Origin: Pseudomonadota bacterium
GTDB taxonomy: Bacteria; Pseudomonadota; Gammaproteobacteria; JAADHS01
DNA: 64,000 nucleotides
Direction of reading: 5' to 3'
NCBI GenBank assembly: GCA_021821045.1
Contig: JAKACW010000008.1
Span: forward strand, 33,760-97,759
Part shown: piece after piece, positions 44,861 through 53,418 of the stretch
Position numbering within the stretch: the stretch's first letter is position 1
Layout: every line of letters starts with the position of its first letter
Notes under the pieces: generated by a model
Seen by the model: only the letters and a program-made list of their open reading frames with translations
Told to the model about the DNA's origin: nothing
Database searches by the model: none
Made by a program: the position numbers and the translations under genes

Positions 44861-45523
44861 CTAATCGCGCTTGCGCGAAAGCTCGTCCAAACTCGCGGCG
44901 AGCCCGGCCAGGAAACCGCTGGTGACCTGCGCCAAGCGACGCCCCATTTCCGCGCCGTTCTTCGCCACCGCCTCGCCGCTGCTTCGCACGGTTTGGGCAA
45001 GCGCGGCCTCCAAGGAGACGACCGCATCCCGCGCCGAACCGCCGGCCGCCGTACCGCTGCGTCTTCCGTGGGCAATCAAGTCCTCGATTATGACTCTCGA
45101 CGCCGCATCGACATTGCTCAGCGCGCTCTGCAGCGAATCCAGAAACATGCTTTCCAGCGTGCGCATGTCATCCGCGGTTTGCTTTAGATCCTGGTGAGCA
45201 AAATTGCCGATTCGCCCGGCCGCTTCCTGAGCGCTGAAACGCACCGCTTGAGCGGTCTTGTCCAACGCCTGCGCCAAACCTTGAAATGCGCCTTCCAGCG
45301 CTGCGCGGTCCGACTGCTTCTCGCCCAGTCCGACGGTAACGCCCTCGAAAACCGACTTGACGACTTGTTTTATGCGTGCCCCGTCGACACGACCCTTGCT
45401 CAAGGCATCGAGCGTAATCTGTTGCACCGCAGTGCGCAGCGTTTCGGGCGATTGGCGAGCTGCTTTCTCCGCCGCCGCATGCAGTTCATTGTCTCTTGGT
45501 TCAGAGTGTTGTGACGCCGGCAT
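44861..45523 (-). CDS. Helical protein of unknown function (DUF6781/phasin-like)
   Basis: A 220-residue, Ala-rich and almost wholly helical protein with no signal or membrane segment and no catalytic motif (for example LKQTADDMRTLESMFLDSLQ). It resembles small proteins annotated DUF6781 and, more loosely, phasins. It is directly upstream of ubiB, 10 bases apart, so the two are co-transcribed. It may be a membrane-surface or scaffold helper, but this is inference only. Confidence 0.65.
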   Translation of the reverse strand: MPASQHSEPRDNELHAAAEKAARQSPETLRTAVQQITLDALSKGRVDGARIKQVVKSVFEGVTVGLGEKQSDRAALEGAFQGLAQALDKTAQAVRFSAQEAAGRIGNFAHQDLKQTADDMRTLESMFLDSLQSALSNVDAASRVIIEDLIAHGRRSGTAAGGSARDAVVSLEAALAQTVRSSGEAVAKNGAEMGRRLAQVTSGFLAGLAASLDELSRKRD

Positions 45524-45592
45524 GACCCCTCCTTTGTGACCCCCGATTGCAGCAGAGCGCAGTATTCACACCCTGTGCACATGGTTTTATGG

Positions 45593-45620
45593 TTGATCCT
45601 TTTGTATTATGCAATAAAAT
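45593..45620 (+). promoter_or_regulatory. Sigma-70-type promoter of the small lipoprotein gene
   Basis: TTGATC, a 16-base spacer, then TAAAAT, 36 bases before the ATG at 45657, in a locally AT-rich stretch. Confidence 0.45.
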
Positions 45621-45656
45621 ACCGTCAAACAATGTGGGCACTGAAGGGGATTAAAA

Positions 45657-46037
45657 ATGATTCGAACAATAAACAAGTCATTTCATTGCTGCGTCATTAT
45701 GGGCCTCGCTCTCGCGGGCTGCGGAACCGGCGGGCCGGTGCAGGAAGCCGCCCCGACCACACCCGACGCCAACGCGGTCAAGATCATCGATCATGTCAAG
45801 GTCGAACCGTCATCGATCACCGGCGGCGGAATGGTGTACAAGCTGTTCGTGGGCGAGCGCTTTGACGCCGAGTTCAACGATAAAGCCGGCGTGCTGACGC
45901 TGACCGACCTGGAAAACGAGACAACGTGCAGCTATGACGCCAACGGCATGTTGACGGTGCCGGAGGGTGCAATCAAGGGCTACGCGGATTATTGCGCCAA
46001 TTTGTCGACCAACACGGCACAGTTTATCGGCGAGTAG
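45657..46037 (+). CDS. Small lipoprotein of unknown function
   Basis: A 126-residue lipoprotein: signal with lipobox ALAGC (Cys22), a short linker, and a compact domain of about 80 residues with two further Cys (TTCSYD and DYCANL) that could pair. GAAGGGGA lies upstream of the ATG. Not recognised as any known family. The next gene starts 88 bp downstream on the same strand. Confidence 0.7.
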   Translation: MIRTINKSFHCCVIMGLALAGCGTGGPVQEAAPTTPDANAVKIIDHVKVEPSSITGGGMVYKLFVGERFDAEFNDKAGVLTLTDLENETTCSYDANGMLTVPEGAIKGYADYCANLSTNTAQFIGE

Positions 46038-46125
46038 CCGCGGCGCTTCGATCGTTTTTTTGCCGCTCCCAAGTCCCCCCGTGTAGAATCTCGCCATCGG
46101 CGATGGTTCTACGCGAAGGGATGTC

Positions 46126-47499
46126 ATGGACGGTCTGCTCGAAACGCTCACCCAGTGGTCCGGCGCGCTCGCCGGCCTGCTGTGGAAAAATCCATTCACA
46201 CTGATCGCGCTCCTCGGCGTGGGCATCTATTTCACCTGGCGGCTGCGGTTCGTGCAGATCACAGGCTTCCATCACGCCGTCCAGCTGCTGCGCGGCAAAT
46301 ACAGCCGGCCGACCGACGTGGGAGAAGTCAGCCATTTTCAAGCGCTCTCGACGGCGCTGTCGGCGACCGTAGGCACCGGCAACATCGCGGGCGTGGCCAC
46401 GGCCATCTCGCTGGGCGGACCCGGCGCATTGTTCTGGATGTGGGTGACCGCATTCATCGGCATGGCGACCAAATTCGCCGAGTGCTCATTGGCGCTAAAG
46501 TTTCGCGAAGTCAACCCCAATGGCGAGGTGGCGGGCGGGCCAATGTACACGCTGCTGCATGGACTCAAGATGCGGAAGATGGCAACCGCATTTGCCGTCT
46601 TTGCTCTCATCGCCTCATTCGGCATCGGCAACATGGTGCAAGCCAATTCTGTTGTGGATGGCGTCACGTATGTATGGCCACAAGTGAAGGAGCACGCTTG
46701 GGTGTTCGGGTTCATATTGGCGTTCTCTGTGGGCCTGGTCATTCTCGGCGGCGTAAAGCGCATTGCCAAGGTTGCCAGCGCTCTGGTTCCGTTCATGGCC
46801 ATTCTTTACATCAGCGGCGCGGTCATCGTATTGCTCGCTCATATCGGCGACATCCCCGCGGCGATCATTACCATCCTCAATCACGCGCTGAATCCCTGGG
46901 CCGTGGGCGGCGCGGCCATCGGCGAAGCAATTCGCTGGGGCGTGGCCCGCGGCTTGTTTTCCAACGAAGCCGGGCTGGGCTCCTCGCCCATGGCCCATGC
47001 CGCCGCCCGCACCAACGAACCGGCCCGCGAAGGTTTGGTTGCGATGCTCGAACCCTTCATCGACACCCTGGTGATTTGCACCATGACCGGATTGGTGATC
47101 GTCGTTACCGGCGCTTATGTCACCAAGCCCGACGATGCAGTGGGCGCGGCGCTCACGGCCTACGCGTTCAGCACCACGTTGGGCGAAGGCGGAAAGTACG
47201 TGGTCGGTATCAGTCTGTGCCTGTTCGCCTATTCGACGATAATCGCTTGGTCGTACTACGGGGATCGCTCGGCGCGCTTTCTGTTCGGCGATCGAGCGGT
47301 AGTCGTCTATCGTTTGATTTTCACGCTAATGGTCATTGTCGGCGCGGCAGTTCCACTGGAACTGGTATGGAACGTCGCCGACTCGATGAATCTGCTCATG
47401 GCGATCCCCAACTTGATCGGCCTGGTCCTGCTCGCCTCGATGGTCAAATCGATCAAGGAAGACTATTTCTCGCGGCCTCACGACCCCTTTCAAGAGTGA
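46126..47499 (+). CDS. Sodium:alanine/glycine symporter (AGCS family)
   Basis: A 457-residue transporter with about ten membrane helices. Family signatures are visible: FQALSTALSATVGTGNIAGV, then GGPGALFWMW, the AGGPMYTL loop and RGLFSNEAGLGSSPMAHAAA. It imports alanine or glycine with Na+. GAAGGGATG precedes the ATG. Confidence 0.93.
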   Translation: MDGLLETLTQWSGALAGLLWKNPFTLIALLGVGIYFTWRLRFVQITGFHHAVQLLRGKYSRPTDVGEVSHFQALSTALSATVGTGNIAGVATAISLGGPGALFWMWVTAFIGMATKFAECSLALKFREVNPNGEVAGGPMYTLLHGLKMRKMATAFAVFALIASFGIGNMVQANSVVDGVTYVWPQVKEHAWVFGFILAFSVGLVILGGVKRIAKVASALVPFMAILYISGAVIVLLAHIGDIPAAIITILNHALNPWAVGGAAIGEAIRWGVARGLFSNEAGLGSSPMAHAAARTNEPAREGLVAMLEPFIDTLVICTMTGLVIVVTGAYVTKPDDAVGAALTAYAFSTTLGEGGKYVVGISLCLFAYSTIIAWSYYGDRSARFLFGDRAVVVYRLIFTLMVIVGAAVPLELVWNVADSMNLLMAIPNLIGLVLLASMVKSIKEDYFSRPHDPFQE

Positions 47500-47515
47500 G
47501 CAGGCGCGGTCACCA

Positions 47516-48319
47516 ATGAGAGGCGGCGCCATTGTCTTGCGCCGCCGCGACGACGACGGCGAGATCAGCGTCGTCGACAGCGACGGTATACGCTACCTCT
47601 ACTTCGGCAACGACATCGTTCAAAGCGCCGTCAACTTGAACGAGCCCGGCCAACTTGTGCTGTCGTACACGCGGGCGATGGCGGTTGGGCTGCTGTTTTG
47701 CCGTCACCCTCGATCAGGTCTCATGATCGGGCTCGGCGGCGGCGCGCTTGTGCATTTCATCAACGAGCACTTTCCCGAAACCGATCTAACGGTCGTGGAA
47801 CGGCGCGCAGCGCTCATCGAGTTAGCGCGTGGATATTTCCTTCTCGAACCCCTTGGGCGCGTAAACCTTGCGGCGGATGAAGGGTTGCATTTTCTAATGC
47901 GCGGCGACTCGCGCTTCGATTTCATACTCGTCGATGCCTTCGACGAAACAGGTTTGTCCCAGGACGTAATGGCTGGCAATTTCGTCGCCGCCTGCAAGCG
48001 GCGTTTGTCGCCCAGCGGATTGATCGTTTTTAATTTGTGGCGCAGCCAAGTGCTCATCACCGAGGAAATTATCACGAGCGCCGAGGAACAGTTCGGAGGT
48101 CACGTGCTGGTCCTTCCGCTCTCCGACAAGGGCAACCTGATCCTTTTCGCCGGACCGTCCGTTCCCCACAACCCGCACGCGCGCAAACTGCGCGAACTCG
48201 CAAAGGAGAGGGAATCCGCATGGGGAGTCGAACTGCGGCAATTTTTAAAACAATTGAAACCCTACCCCGCCCCGAGCTGGTGGACCAAAGCGCTGCGAAC
48301 ACTTTCGAAAAATGAATAG
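47516..48319 (+). CDS. Spermidine-synthase-like methyltransferase-fold protein
   Basis: A 267-residue Rossmann-fold protein of the spermidine-synthase group: GLMIGLGGGALVHFI, acidic strand end LTVVERR, and FDFILVDAFDETG. The N-terminal beta domain of true SpeE is short here, so polyamine synthesis is not certain; many such proteins are of unknown activity. It starts 16 bases after the symporter gene, probably in the same transcript. Confidence 0.8.
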   Translation: MRGGAIVLRRRDDDGEISVVDSDGIRYLYFGNDIVQSAVNLNEPGQLVLSYTRAMAVGLLFCRHPRSGLMIGLGGGALVHFINEHFPETDLTVVERRAALIELARGYFLLEPLGRVNLAADEGLHFLMRGDSRFDFILVDAFDETGLSQDVMAGNFVAACKRRLSPSGLIVFNLWRSQVLITEEIITSAEEQFGGHVLVLPLSDKGNLILFAGPSVPHNPHARKLRELAKERESAWGVELRQFLKQLKPYPAPSWWTKALRTLSKNE

Positions 48320-48636
48320 TCAATCATTGCGTTAATTGCGCAAGTTGAAATGACATGGCGAATGCGCGGCTAATCGCTATAAAAACAAACAGCTCAATAG
48401 GTAATCAAGAGCGTTGACAACAGCAGTGATTCGCGGTGAAATGACGCTCTCTGATGTGGGGCATGGGGAAACACATCATGAGCGCGAAATCACCAACCAT
48501 CGCGCAATCTCGCTAACAGTTTCATTCCACAAGAACGTTTCAGGGACACACTTAACGGACAAGTGCCAGGGATGGCACGCCACGGATGGCTTTATTTTTT
48601 TTGCCGCCTGCGGCAAGCCGCCGCACCCCGACGCCA
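48320..48636. other. Gap between convergent genes (317 bp)
   Basis: No convincing gene, promoter or REP element is visible. It contains an imperfect inverted pair (AGAGCGT / ACGCTCT near 48408-48451) and a short palindrome (TTGCCGCCTGCGGCAA near 48600-48615). A T-run lies on the wrong side of the palindrome for a terminator. Confidence 0.5.
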
Positions 48637-49989
48637 TCAATGCGAAATGCGCGGCCAATATTCTTCCAATCTGAATTCTGGACTGTGCTTTGGCACGTGG
48701 CACTGACCGCAAACCTGCTCCTTTGGCCAACCGCTTTTTGCCAAAGGCTCCGTGCCAGCCGATTTGACGTGATCGCGTCCCGCGCCGTGACAATTCTCGC
48801 ATTGCACATGCACTAAGTGCTTGGTCAGCAAATCGTCGACAAACCCACCCTCTTCGCCAAACCCGACCGTGTGACACACGATGCAGGCGGGATCGAAAGC
48901 TTTGTTCACATCCATCAACACATGGTAGGCGCCCGAGTGCTTTGTGGTCTCCCATGTTTTATATTGGCTTTGGTGACAGGTCGCGCAGCCCATCGCGCCG
49001 ACATAAGCGGCGCTACCCGCATCGATAATCGCGCGGTGCTTCACGGATTCCTCATAGGCCGCTTTGACCTTGGCGTTGTACTCGGCATACCACGCCTCCA
49101 TTCGCGGCGCGTCCGGCACGTCCGGCGGCATAAGGTGAACGGTGTGTTCGAATGAAGCGATCCGGTTGCCACGGTCAAGCATGATCGTAACTTGCCCGAT
49201 GCGCATACCTCTCGACCCGGGCTGCAGCACCAGAGTGCGGCCTTCAAGCTTCGGTTCGCCAAAGACCTCGTACCCGGCCTTTACGAACAGAATATCTACG
49301 TAATTTAAATCAAACTCGTCCTTAACCTGCGCGTAGGGGAGCGTCGTCAATAACACCGTGACCGCGCCGCCCGTCTTGGCTCGGCGGATCTCTTCGACCA
49401 GTGCCTTCCCGTCCGTCGACAGCCGATTTTCGCCGAAGTGCATTGCCGCATCCGGCGCGGTTTGCGGATCGAGCCAACTAAAAACGGCCAGCTTCACCCC
49501 CGCCTTTGTGATGGTCCGCGACGGCGCGAACTGGTCGCTTGCCAGATTGGTCGCGACCCAGGGAAGCGCGTAAGGTCGGAGAAACGGCTCACCGTACGCC
49601 AGATCCGACCATTGAACCCCGATGGCGTCGTACGCGAGCGCTTGCTTGCCCTTCAGAATGTATTCCGCGGTCAGCTTTTCGTTGGCTGTGAACGCCGATA
49701 TCAGCCCGCCCGCAGAGACCGCGAAAACGTCAGGCGTGGCGGCCCGTAGTCGATCGATGACGGTGGCGTGGCGCTTTAACCCCCCCATGTTGCCGGTCTC
49801 GCTGCAACCGCAAGGCTCCAGCTCGCCATCGATGTTGCCCGAATAAATAAGGTCAACGACCGGCTCTGCATTCAACGCCGATGAAAACAAAGCATACAAA
49901 ATCAACGACAAGCACTGCGCGCGGACACGCCACAGATGAGATAAGACTGATTGCTTCGACAAATCAAAACCCCCGATGCGACGAGACAT
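48637..49989 (-). CDS. Fusion: 5'-nucleotidase-like domain plus tetraheme cytochrome c554-like domain
   Basis: A 450-residue exported protein (long signal, cleavage near LNA-EP at about residue 42). Residues about 45-280 resemble the metallophosphatase domain of 5'-nucleotidases, but the start reads YSGNIDGELEPCGC and lacks the metal-binding DxH, so catalysis is doubtful. Residues about 330-450 carry four haem motifs: CATCH (about 335), CIVCH, CENCH and CGQCH. The first is followed by QYKTWETTKHSGAYH, as in cytochrome c554-like proteins. Likely a periplasmic redox protein. It is divergent from the iscR homologue, and the shared gap carries two IscR-like sites. Confidence 0.85.
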   Translation of the reverse strand: MSRRIGGFDLSKQSVLSHLWRVRAQCLSLILYALFSSALNAEPVVDLIYSGNIDGELEPCGCSETGNMGGLKRHATVIDRLRAATPDVFAVSAGGLISAFTANEKLTAEYILKGKQALAYDAIGVQWSDLAYGEPFLRPYALPWVATNLASDQFAPSRTITKAGVKLAVFSWLDPQTAPDAAMHFGENRLSTDGKALVEEIRRAKTGGAVTVLLTTLPYAQVKDEFDLNYVDILFVKAGYEVFGEPKLEGRTLVLQPGSRGMRIGQVTIMLDRGNRIASFEHTVHLMPPDVPDAPRMEAWYAEYNAKVKAAYEESVKHRAIIDAGSAAYVGAMGCATCHQSQYKTWETTKHSGAYHVLMDVNKAFDPACIVCHTVGFGEEGGFVDDLLTKHLVHVQCENCHGAGRDHVKSAGTEPLAKSGWPKEQVCGQCHVPKHSPEFRLEEYWPRISH

Positions 49990-50025
49990 TACGTATGCCC
50001 AATCCTTCTTTCTCTTGCTAGAATC

Positions 50026-50050
50026 ATACTTGACTAAATTGCTAGGGTTA
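50026..50050 (+). promoter_or_regulatory. IscR-like operator 1 (overlaps -35 of the iscR promoter)
   Basis: ATACTTGACTAAATTGCTAG and the following GGTTA resemble the IscR type-1 site pattern (ATA..TTGACTAnnnnACTCGGG). It repeats operator 2 at a distance of 34 bp. Confidence 0.6.
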
Positions 50051-50058
50051 TATATAAA
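50030..50058 (+). promoter_or_regulatory. Sigma-70-type promoter of the iscR homologue
   Basis: TTGACT (50030-50035), 17-base spacer, TATAAA (50053-50058). Operator 1 covers the -35 and spacer, and operator 2 begins at the -10 edge, so a bound regulator would block initiation. Confidence 0.6.
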
Positions 50059-50059
50059 T

Positions 50060-50084
50060 ATAGTTGACTAAATTACTCGGGATT
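50060..50084 (+). promoter_or_regulatory. IscR-like operator 2
   Basis: ATAGTTGACTAAATTACTCG followed by GGATT. This is the better match to the IscR type-1 family and lies just downstream of the -10 element. Confidence 0.65.
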
Positions 50085-50122
50085 TGCCCTCGTGCCGTTT
50101 TCGAGTAACAAAGGGCCGCATC

Positions 50123-50584
50123 ATGAAACTATCCACCAAAGGCCGCTACGCGGTGATCGCCATGATAGAACTTGCTCTTCATAACAAGAAGGGCCTGCTT
50201 CCCTTGGCGGAGCTTTCATTGTCGCAGGACATCTCGATCTCGTACCTAGAACAACTCTTTGCCCGCCTGCGCGGCGATAACCTCGTATCCGGCGTGCGCG
50301 GTCCGCGGGGAGGCTATCGGCTGGCGCGTCCCGCCCATGAAATAAGCATCGCGGACATCGTGAAGGCCGTCGACGAGAAGGCAAATCCGGCCAATCAGCC
50401 GGGCGCAAGCGGGAGTAACGACTCGCGCCGCACCGTCCACGGCTCTTGGATAGCGCTCAGCGGAAAAATACATGATTTTCTTGACGAGATAACACTGGCC
50501 GACGCGATTTCTGAACACGGCGCTGTGATTGAGACGGAAAAGACGGGCATAATGGGCAGCCCTGGAGTGAAAGCGTCAAGTTGA
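50123..50584 (+). CDS. iscR: IscR-like Rrf2-family regulator lacking all cysteines
   Basis: A 153-residue Rrf2 regulator starting MKLSTKGRYAVIAMIELAL, with the winged-helix region (SISYLEQLFARLR, GVRGPRGGYRLAR) intact. In ordinary IscR three Cys (92, 98, 104 in E. coli) and a His hold a [2Fe-2S] cluster. Here the corresponding loop reads ASGSNDSRRTVHGSW: the His-x-x-Trp is kept but no Cys exists anywhere in the protein. It therefore cannot hold the usual cluster. AAGGG seven bases upstream supports the ATG at 50123. It is followed by iscU 49 bp downstream and preceded by two IscR-like sites, so autoregulation is likely. Confidence 0.88.
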   Translation: MKLSTKGRYAVIAMIELALHNKKGLLPLAELSLSQDISISYLEQLFARLRGDNLVSGVRGPRGGYRLARPAHEISIADIVKAVDEKANPANQPGASGSNDSRRTVHGSWIALSGKIHDFLDEITLADAISEHGAVIETEKTGIMGSPGVKASS

Positions 50585-50633
50585 GGCAGCCTTCACAACC
50601 GGTTGACGGCGAAATCAATTAAGGAAAATTAAT

Positions 50634-51032
50634 ATGGCTTATAGCGACAAGGTCATCGACCACTACGAAAACCCTCGCAATGTCGGGTCTTTCGATAAAA
50701 ATGACCTTAGCGTCGGCACCGGGATGGTCGGAGCGCCAGCATGCGGCGACGTAATGAAACTGCAGATCAAGGTCAACGAACAAGGCGTCATCGAGGACGC
50801 TCGGTTCAAAACCTATGGCTGCGGCTCGGCGATTGCCTCAAGCTCACTCCTGACCGAATGGGTCAAGGGCAAGACCTTGGCCGAGGCCCAGCAGATCAAG
50901 AACACCGACATTGCCCAAGAATTGGCCCTGCCCCCGGTCAAGATTCATTGCTCGGTTCTCGCCGAAGACGCCATAAAAGCGGCCATAGAAGACTACCAAA
51001 TCAAACAAAAACACGACTCCAACGCCGCATAG
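50634..51032 (+). CDS. iscU: Fe-S cluster scaffold protein IscU
   Basis: A 132-residue scaffold with the three cluster-binding Cys at the canonical places: Cys37 (APACGDV), Cys63 (YGCGSA) and Cys106 (KIHCSVLAEDA). The LPPVK motif (99-103) recognised by the chaperone HscA is intact. It assembles [2Fe-2S] clusters and hands them on. Unusually, iscS, which normally lies between iscR and iscU, is absent, and iscA-hscBA-fdx do not follow. Confidence 0.95.
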   Translation: MAYSDKVIDHYENPRNVGSFDKNDLSVGTGMVGAPACGDVMKLQIKVNEQGVIEDARFKTYGCGSAIASSSLLTEWVKGKTLAEAQQIKNTDIAQELALPPVKIHCSVLAEDAIKAAIEDYQIKQKHDSNAA

Positions 51033-51040
51033 CCCCTTTT

Positions 51041-51097
51041 GCGACCCCTTCGACATTCGCGCCGTGACCGGCGTACCAATCTGACGAAAAGGGTCGC
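51041..51097 (+). terminator. Nested hairpin after iscU
   Basis: Outer arms GCGACCCCTTCG (51041-51052) and CGAAAAGGGTCGC (51085-51097) pair imperfectly; inside is a perfect CGCCG-TGAC-CGGCG hairpin (51060-51073). It begins eight bases after the iscU stop and may end or stabilise that transcript. No U-run follows. Confidence 0.4.
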
Positions 51098-51203
51098 CAT
51101 CTCCATTTAGGTCACCCCTCCCCCGCCGTTACGCAAGGTGAAGAATCGCGTGGAATGCACGTACGCGCCCCACGCGCCGCTGCCATACGACGGAGACGGG
51201 ACC

Positions 51204-53255
51204 ATGGGCAAAGTAGAACAACTCCTACACGCCGCAACACCCGGCGCGCGCCGATCAACGGTCGACGCCGATACTCTGGCCAAATTCGAGCCCCTGAATC
51301 ACCTCGGGCACGACGCCCTGGCGGCACTGGCGCAGGTCGCGCAGCGCATAACGTTGAAAAAGGGCACTCGGTTATTCACCCAGGGCGACATCGATCCGCG
51401 CGTTTTCTATCTCACCGACGGAATGCTGCAATTGACGTCGAACAAGGCGTCCGGCGAAACCCTAGACAGCGGCGATTTGCGGGCCAAATCCCCGGTCACC
51501 ACCGAAAAGCATCGATCCTGCAACGCCGAGGCACTTACGGAAGTCTCGTTAGTGTGGCTGCCTTCGTCCGCCTGGGAGCAAGCAGTGTCCACCATGCCTG
51601 CCAGCGCCGATGCCTATGAAGTCGATGAAATCGATACTGCCGACGGCGCAACATGGATACACAATTTTCTCAAGTCACCGGTATTCTTGCGCCTGCCCGC
51701 GGGTAACATCCAGACGATTCTGACGCGACTTGAAGAAGTGCGCGTCCAACCGGGACAACTGATACTCAAGCAGGGCTCTCAAGCCAACAACTACTATGTC
51801 GTCAAGGAAGGTCGTTTCAAGGTTTCACGGCGGCCCGCACAAAGCGATTGCACCATCGAGCTGGCGACGCTTCGCGCGGGTGACGGCTTTGGCGAGGAAG
51901 CGCTGATCAGTCACGGTCAGCGCAACGCTTCGGTAACCGCCTTGGCGTCGGGTGCGTTGATGCGCTTGGGACGGCAGGACTTCACTCACCTGCTGGTCGA
52001 TCCGCTCATTCGTAAAGTATCCCTCGATGCCGCTCGCCACGAAATCAGTCAGGGCGGTGCCTTGCTAGACGTGCGATCGAGCGAGGAGTATCGAGAAAAC
52101 GGCCTGCGCGACGCATTGCACATTCCCTTGTCGTTGCTGCGCGCCAATTTGCCGGAACTGCGCGACAACACGACCTACATTGTCTGCTGCAACAACGGTC
52201 TACTCAGCGCCGCGGCCGCTTTCGTCCTGATTCAAAGCGGGAAGAAAGCGGTCATTCTCGACGGTGGATTACAGAACCTCGCGGCGCGGGCGCCGGCGCG
52301 TCAAGCTACCGCGCCAAAACCCGCCAAGCCCGCTACCCCGAAAAGCGCGAGCGCGACTCGAAGGCCGAAACTCGTCGCGGATACTCCCATCGCGCCGAAC
52401 CATGAAATCGCGAATCAGATCGCACTTGAGAAAGAACTCGCCGAGCTCAAAGCGGAATTCGATTCGCTCGAAAAGGACATCGGCGCGCCGCTCCCCGCCA
52501 CCGATACACACGCCACTCCAACGAGCATCGAGCAAATCATCTGCGTCGACCGCGACGACGCGTTGCTGTGGACCCCCATTCCGGGCACTGAACACATGTC
52601 CCCGGCCAAGCTCACCATCGCCGCCGAACTCAAGCCGCAACGGGCCGCGCGCAACACCCAGGTCGTTTGCGTCGGCGAAGCCGATGCGATCTTGTGGGAA
52701 CCGATTGTTGGCCCGCGACGTAAACAAGCGTCCGCACCGGCAGCGCCCGCGGCGGCACCGGCTGAGGCTTCGGCGCCCGTCACCAAAGCGCCGTCAGGTT
52801 GGATATCGGACAACTTTCTTTGGGAAACCGTGCTCGGCTACAATTCGGACCCCCAAGTGGACGAACTGCTGAAGCAAGCGGAAGCGACCACTCGGGAAAT
52901 GCGGGAGGACACGACGACGCGCAGCGTGTTCAGCGTTCACAAACCGGCTGCAAAAACGCACGCGGAAATCATTCCCGGCGCCCCGCGATCCCGCGACAAG
53001 CCCAGGCAGCCCGCAGTTGCGGAAAAGCCGCGCAAGCAGCCCAAGTCCGCGCGGCGCATCTCGAGCACGCCGTGGTGGCTCCACGGCATGTACACGCTCG
53101 CGGCACTGGCGGCGCTGAGCGCGGGCTATGTCACGTTCTTCCCTAATCACCCGCTATCATCGCAAGCAATATCGCTGCTCAGCAGCGCCATTTCCGCTCA
53201 AGGCGCGGCGCAACCGCCGATGTCAGCCCCCCAGACCGGCGCAGACTCCAAATAG
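51204..53255 (+). CDS. Twin cNMP-binding/rhodanese protein with repeated motif and C-terminal membrane anchor
   Basis: A 683-residue multidomain protein. A degenerate cyclic-nucleotide-binding fold lies at about 30-130 and a better-kept one at about 150-265 (GDGFGEEALI, RNASVTA). A rhodanese domain spans about 275-365 (LLDVRSSEEYRENGLRDALH) with a CxxGxxS active loop (VCCNNGLLSAA). A long Pro/Ala-rich disordered region then contains three copies of a short motif (IICVDRDDALLWTPIPG, VVCVGEADAILWEPIVG and a shorter ISDNFLWETVLG). A single membrane segment lies near residue 625 (GMYTLAALAALSAGYVTFF). GGAGACGGGACC precedes the ATG at 51204. Function unknown; sensing of a nucleotide coupled to sulfur chemistry is a guess. 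Confidence 0.8.
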   Translation: MGKVEQLLHAATPGARRSTVDADTLAKFEPLNHLGHDALAALAQVAQRITLKKGTRLFTQGDIDPRVFYLTDGMLQLTSNKASGETLDSGDLRAKSPVTTEKHRSCNAEALTEVSLVWLPSSAWEQAVSTMPASADAYEVDEIDTADGATWIHNFLKSPVFLRLPAGNIQTILTRLEEVRVQPGQLILKQGSQANNYYVVKEGRFKVSRRPAQSDCTIELATLRAGDGFGEEALISHGQRNASVTALASGALMRLGRQDFTHLLVDPLIRKVSLDAARHEISQGGALLDVRSSEEYRENGLRDALHIPLSLLRANLPELRDNTTYIVCCNNGLLSAAAAFVLIQSGKKAVILDGGLQNLAARAPARQATAPKPAKPATPKSASATRRPKLVADTPIAPNHEIANQIALEKELAELKAEFDSLEKDIGAPLPATDTHATPTSIEQIICVDRDDALLWTPIPGTEHMSPAKLTIAAELKPQRAARNTQVVCVGEADAILWEPIVGPRRKQASAPAAPAAAPAEASAPVTKAPSGWISDNFLWETVLGYNSDPQVDELLKQAEATTREMREDTTTRSVFSVHKPAAKTHAEIIPGAPRSRDKPRQPAVAEKPRKQPKSARRISSTPWWLHGMYTLAALAALSAGYVTFFPNHPLSSQAISLLSSAISAQGAAQPPMSAPQTGADSK

Positions 53256-53418
53256 TGATCTAGCGCCTCGGGCAAATAATCCCAGCGCTAGACAATGGCT
53301 TTGCCGCAACCGGGCCGCGGGCAACCGCCTTCGGCGCCGGCCTACAAAATGTTTTCCCTGCGACGCCTAGTCTTTATAATGGGCGCCACTCTCATCATAA
53401 AAATAGAGTGGCGGGACG

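Noticed and set aside
44851..45075. 75-residue N-terminal extension of UbiB
   Set aside because: It is an Arg-rich shadow of the upstream helical-protein gene; the family start is at 44850.
45536..45865. Open frame overlapping the small lipoprotein gene
   Set aside because: It is in another frame of the lipoprotein gene, which has a lipobox, ribosome site and promoter of its own.
48597..48616. Possible terminator with T-run next to TTGCCGCCTGCGGCAA
   Set aside because: The T-run lies before the palindrome on the plus strand and reads as A-run on the minus strand, so it cannot act as a U-tract in either direction.
48414..48674. 86-residue open frame between the spermidine-synthase-like and c554-like genes
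   Set aside because: Starts with TTG without a ribosome site, has no recognisable domain, and runs antisense into the c554-like gene.
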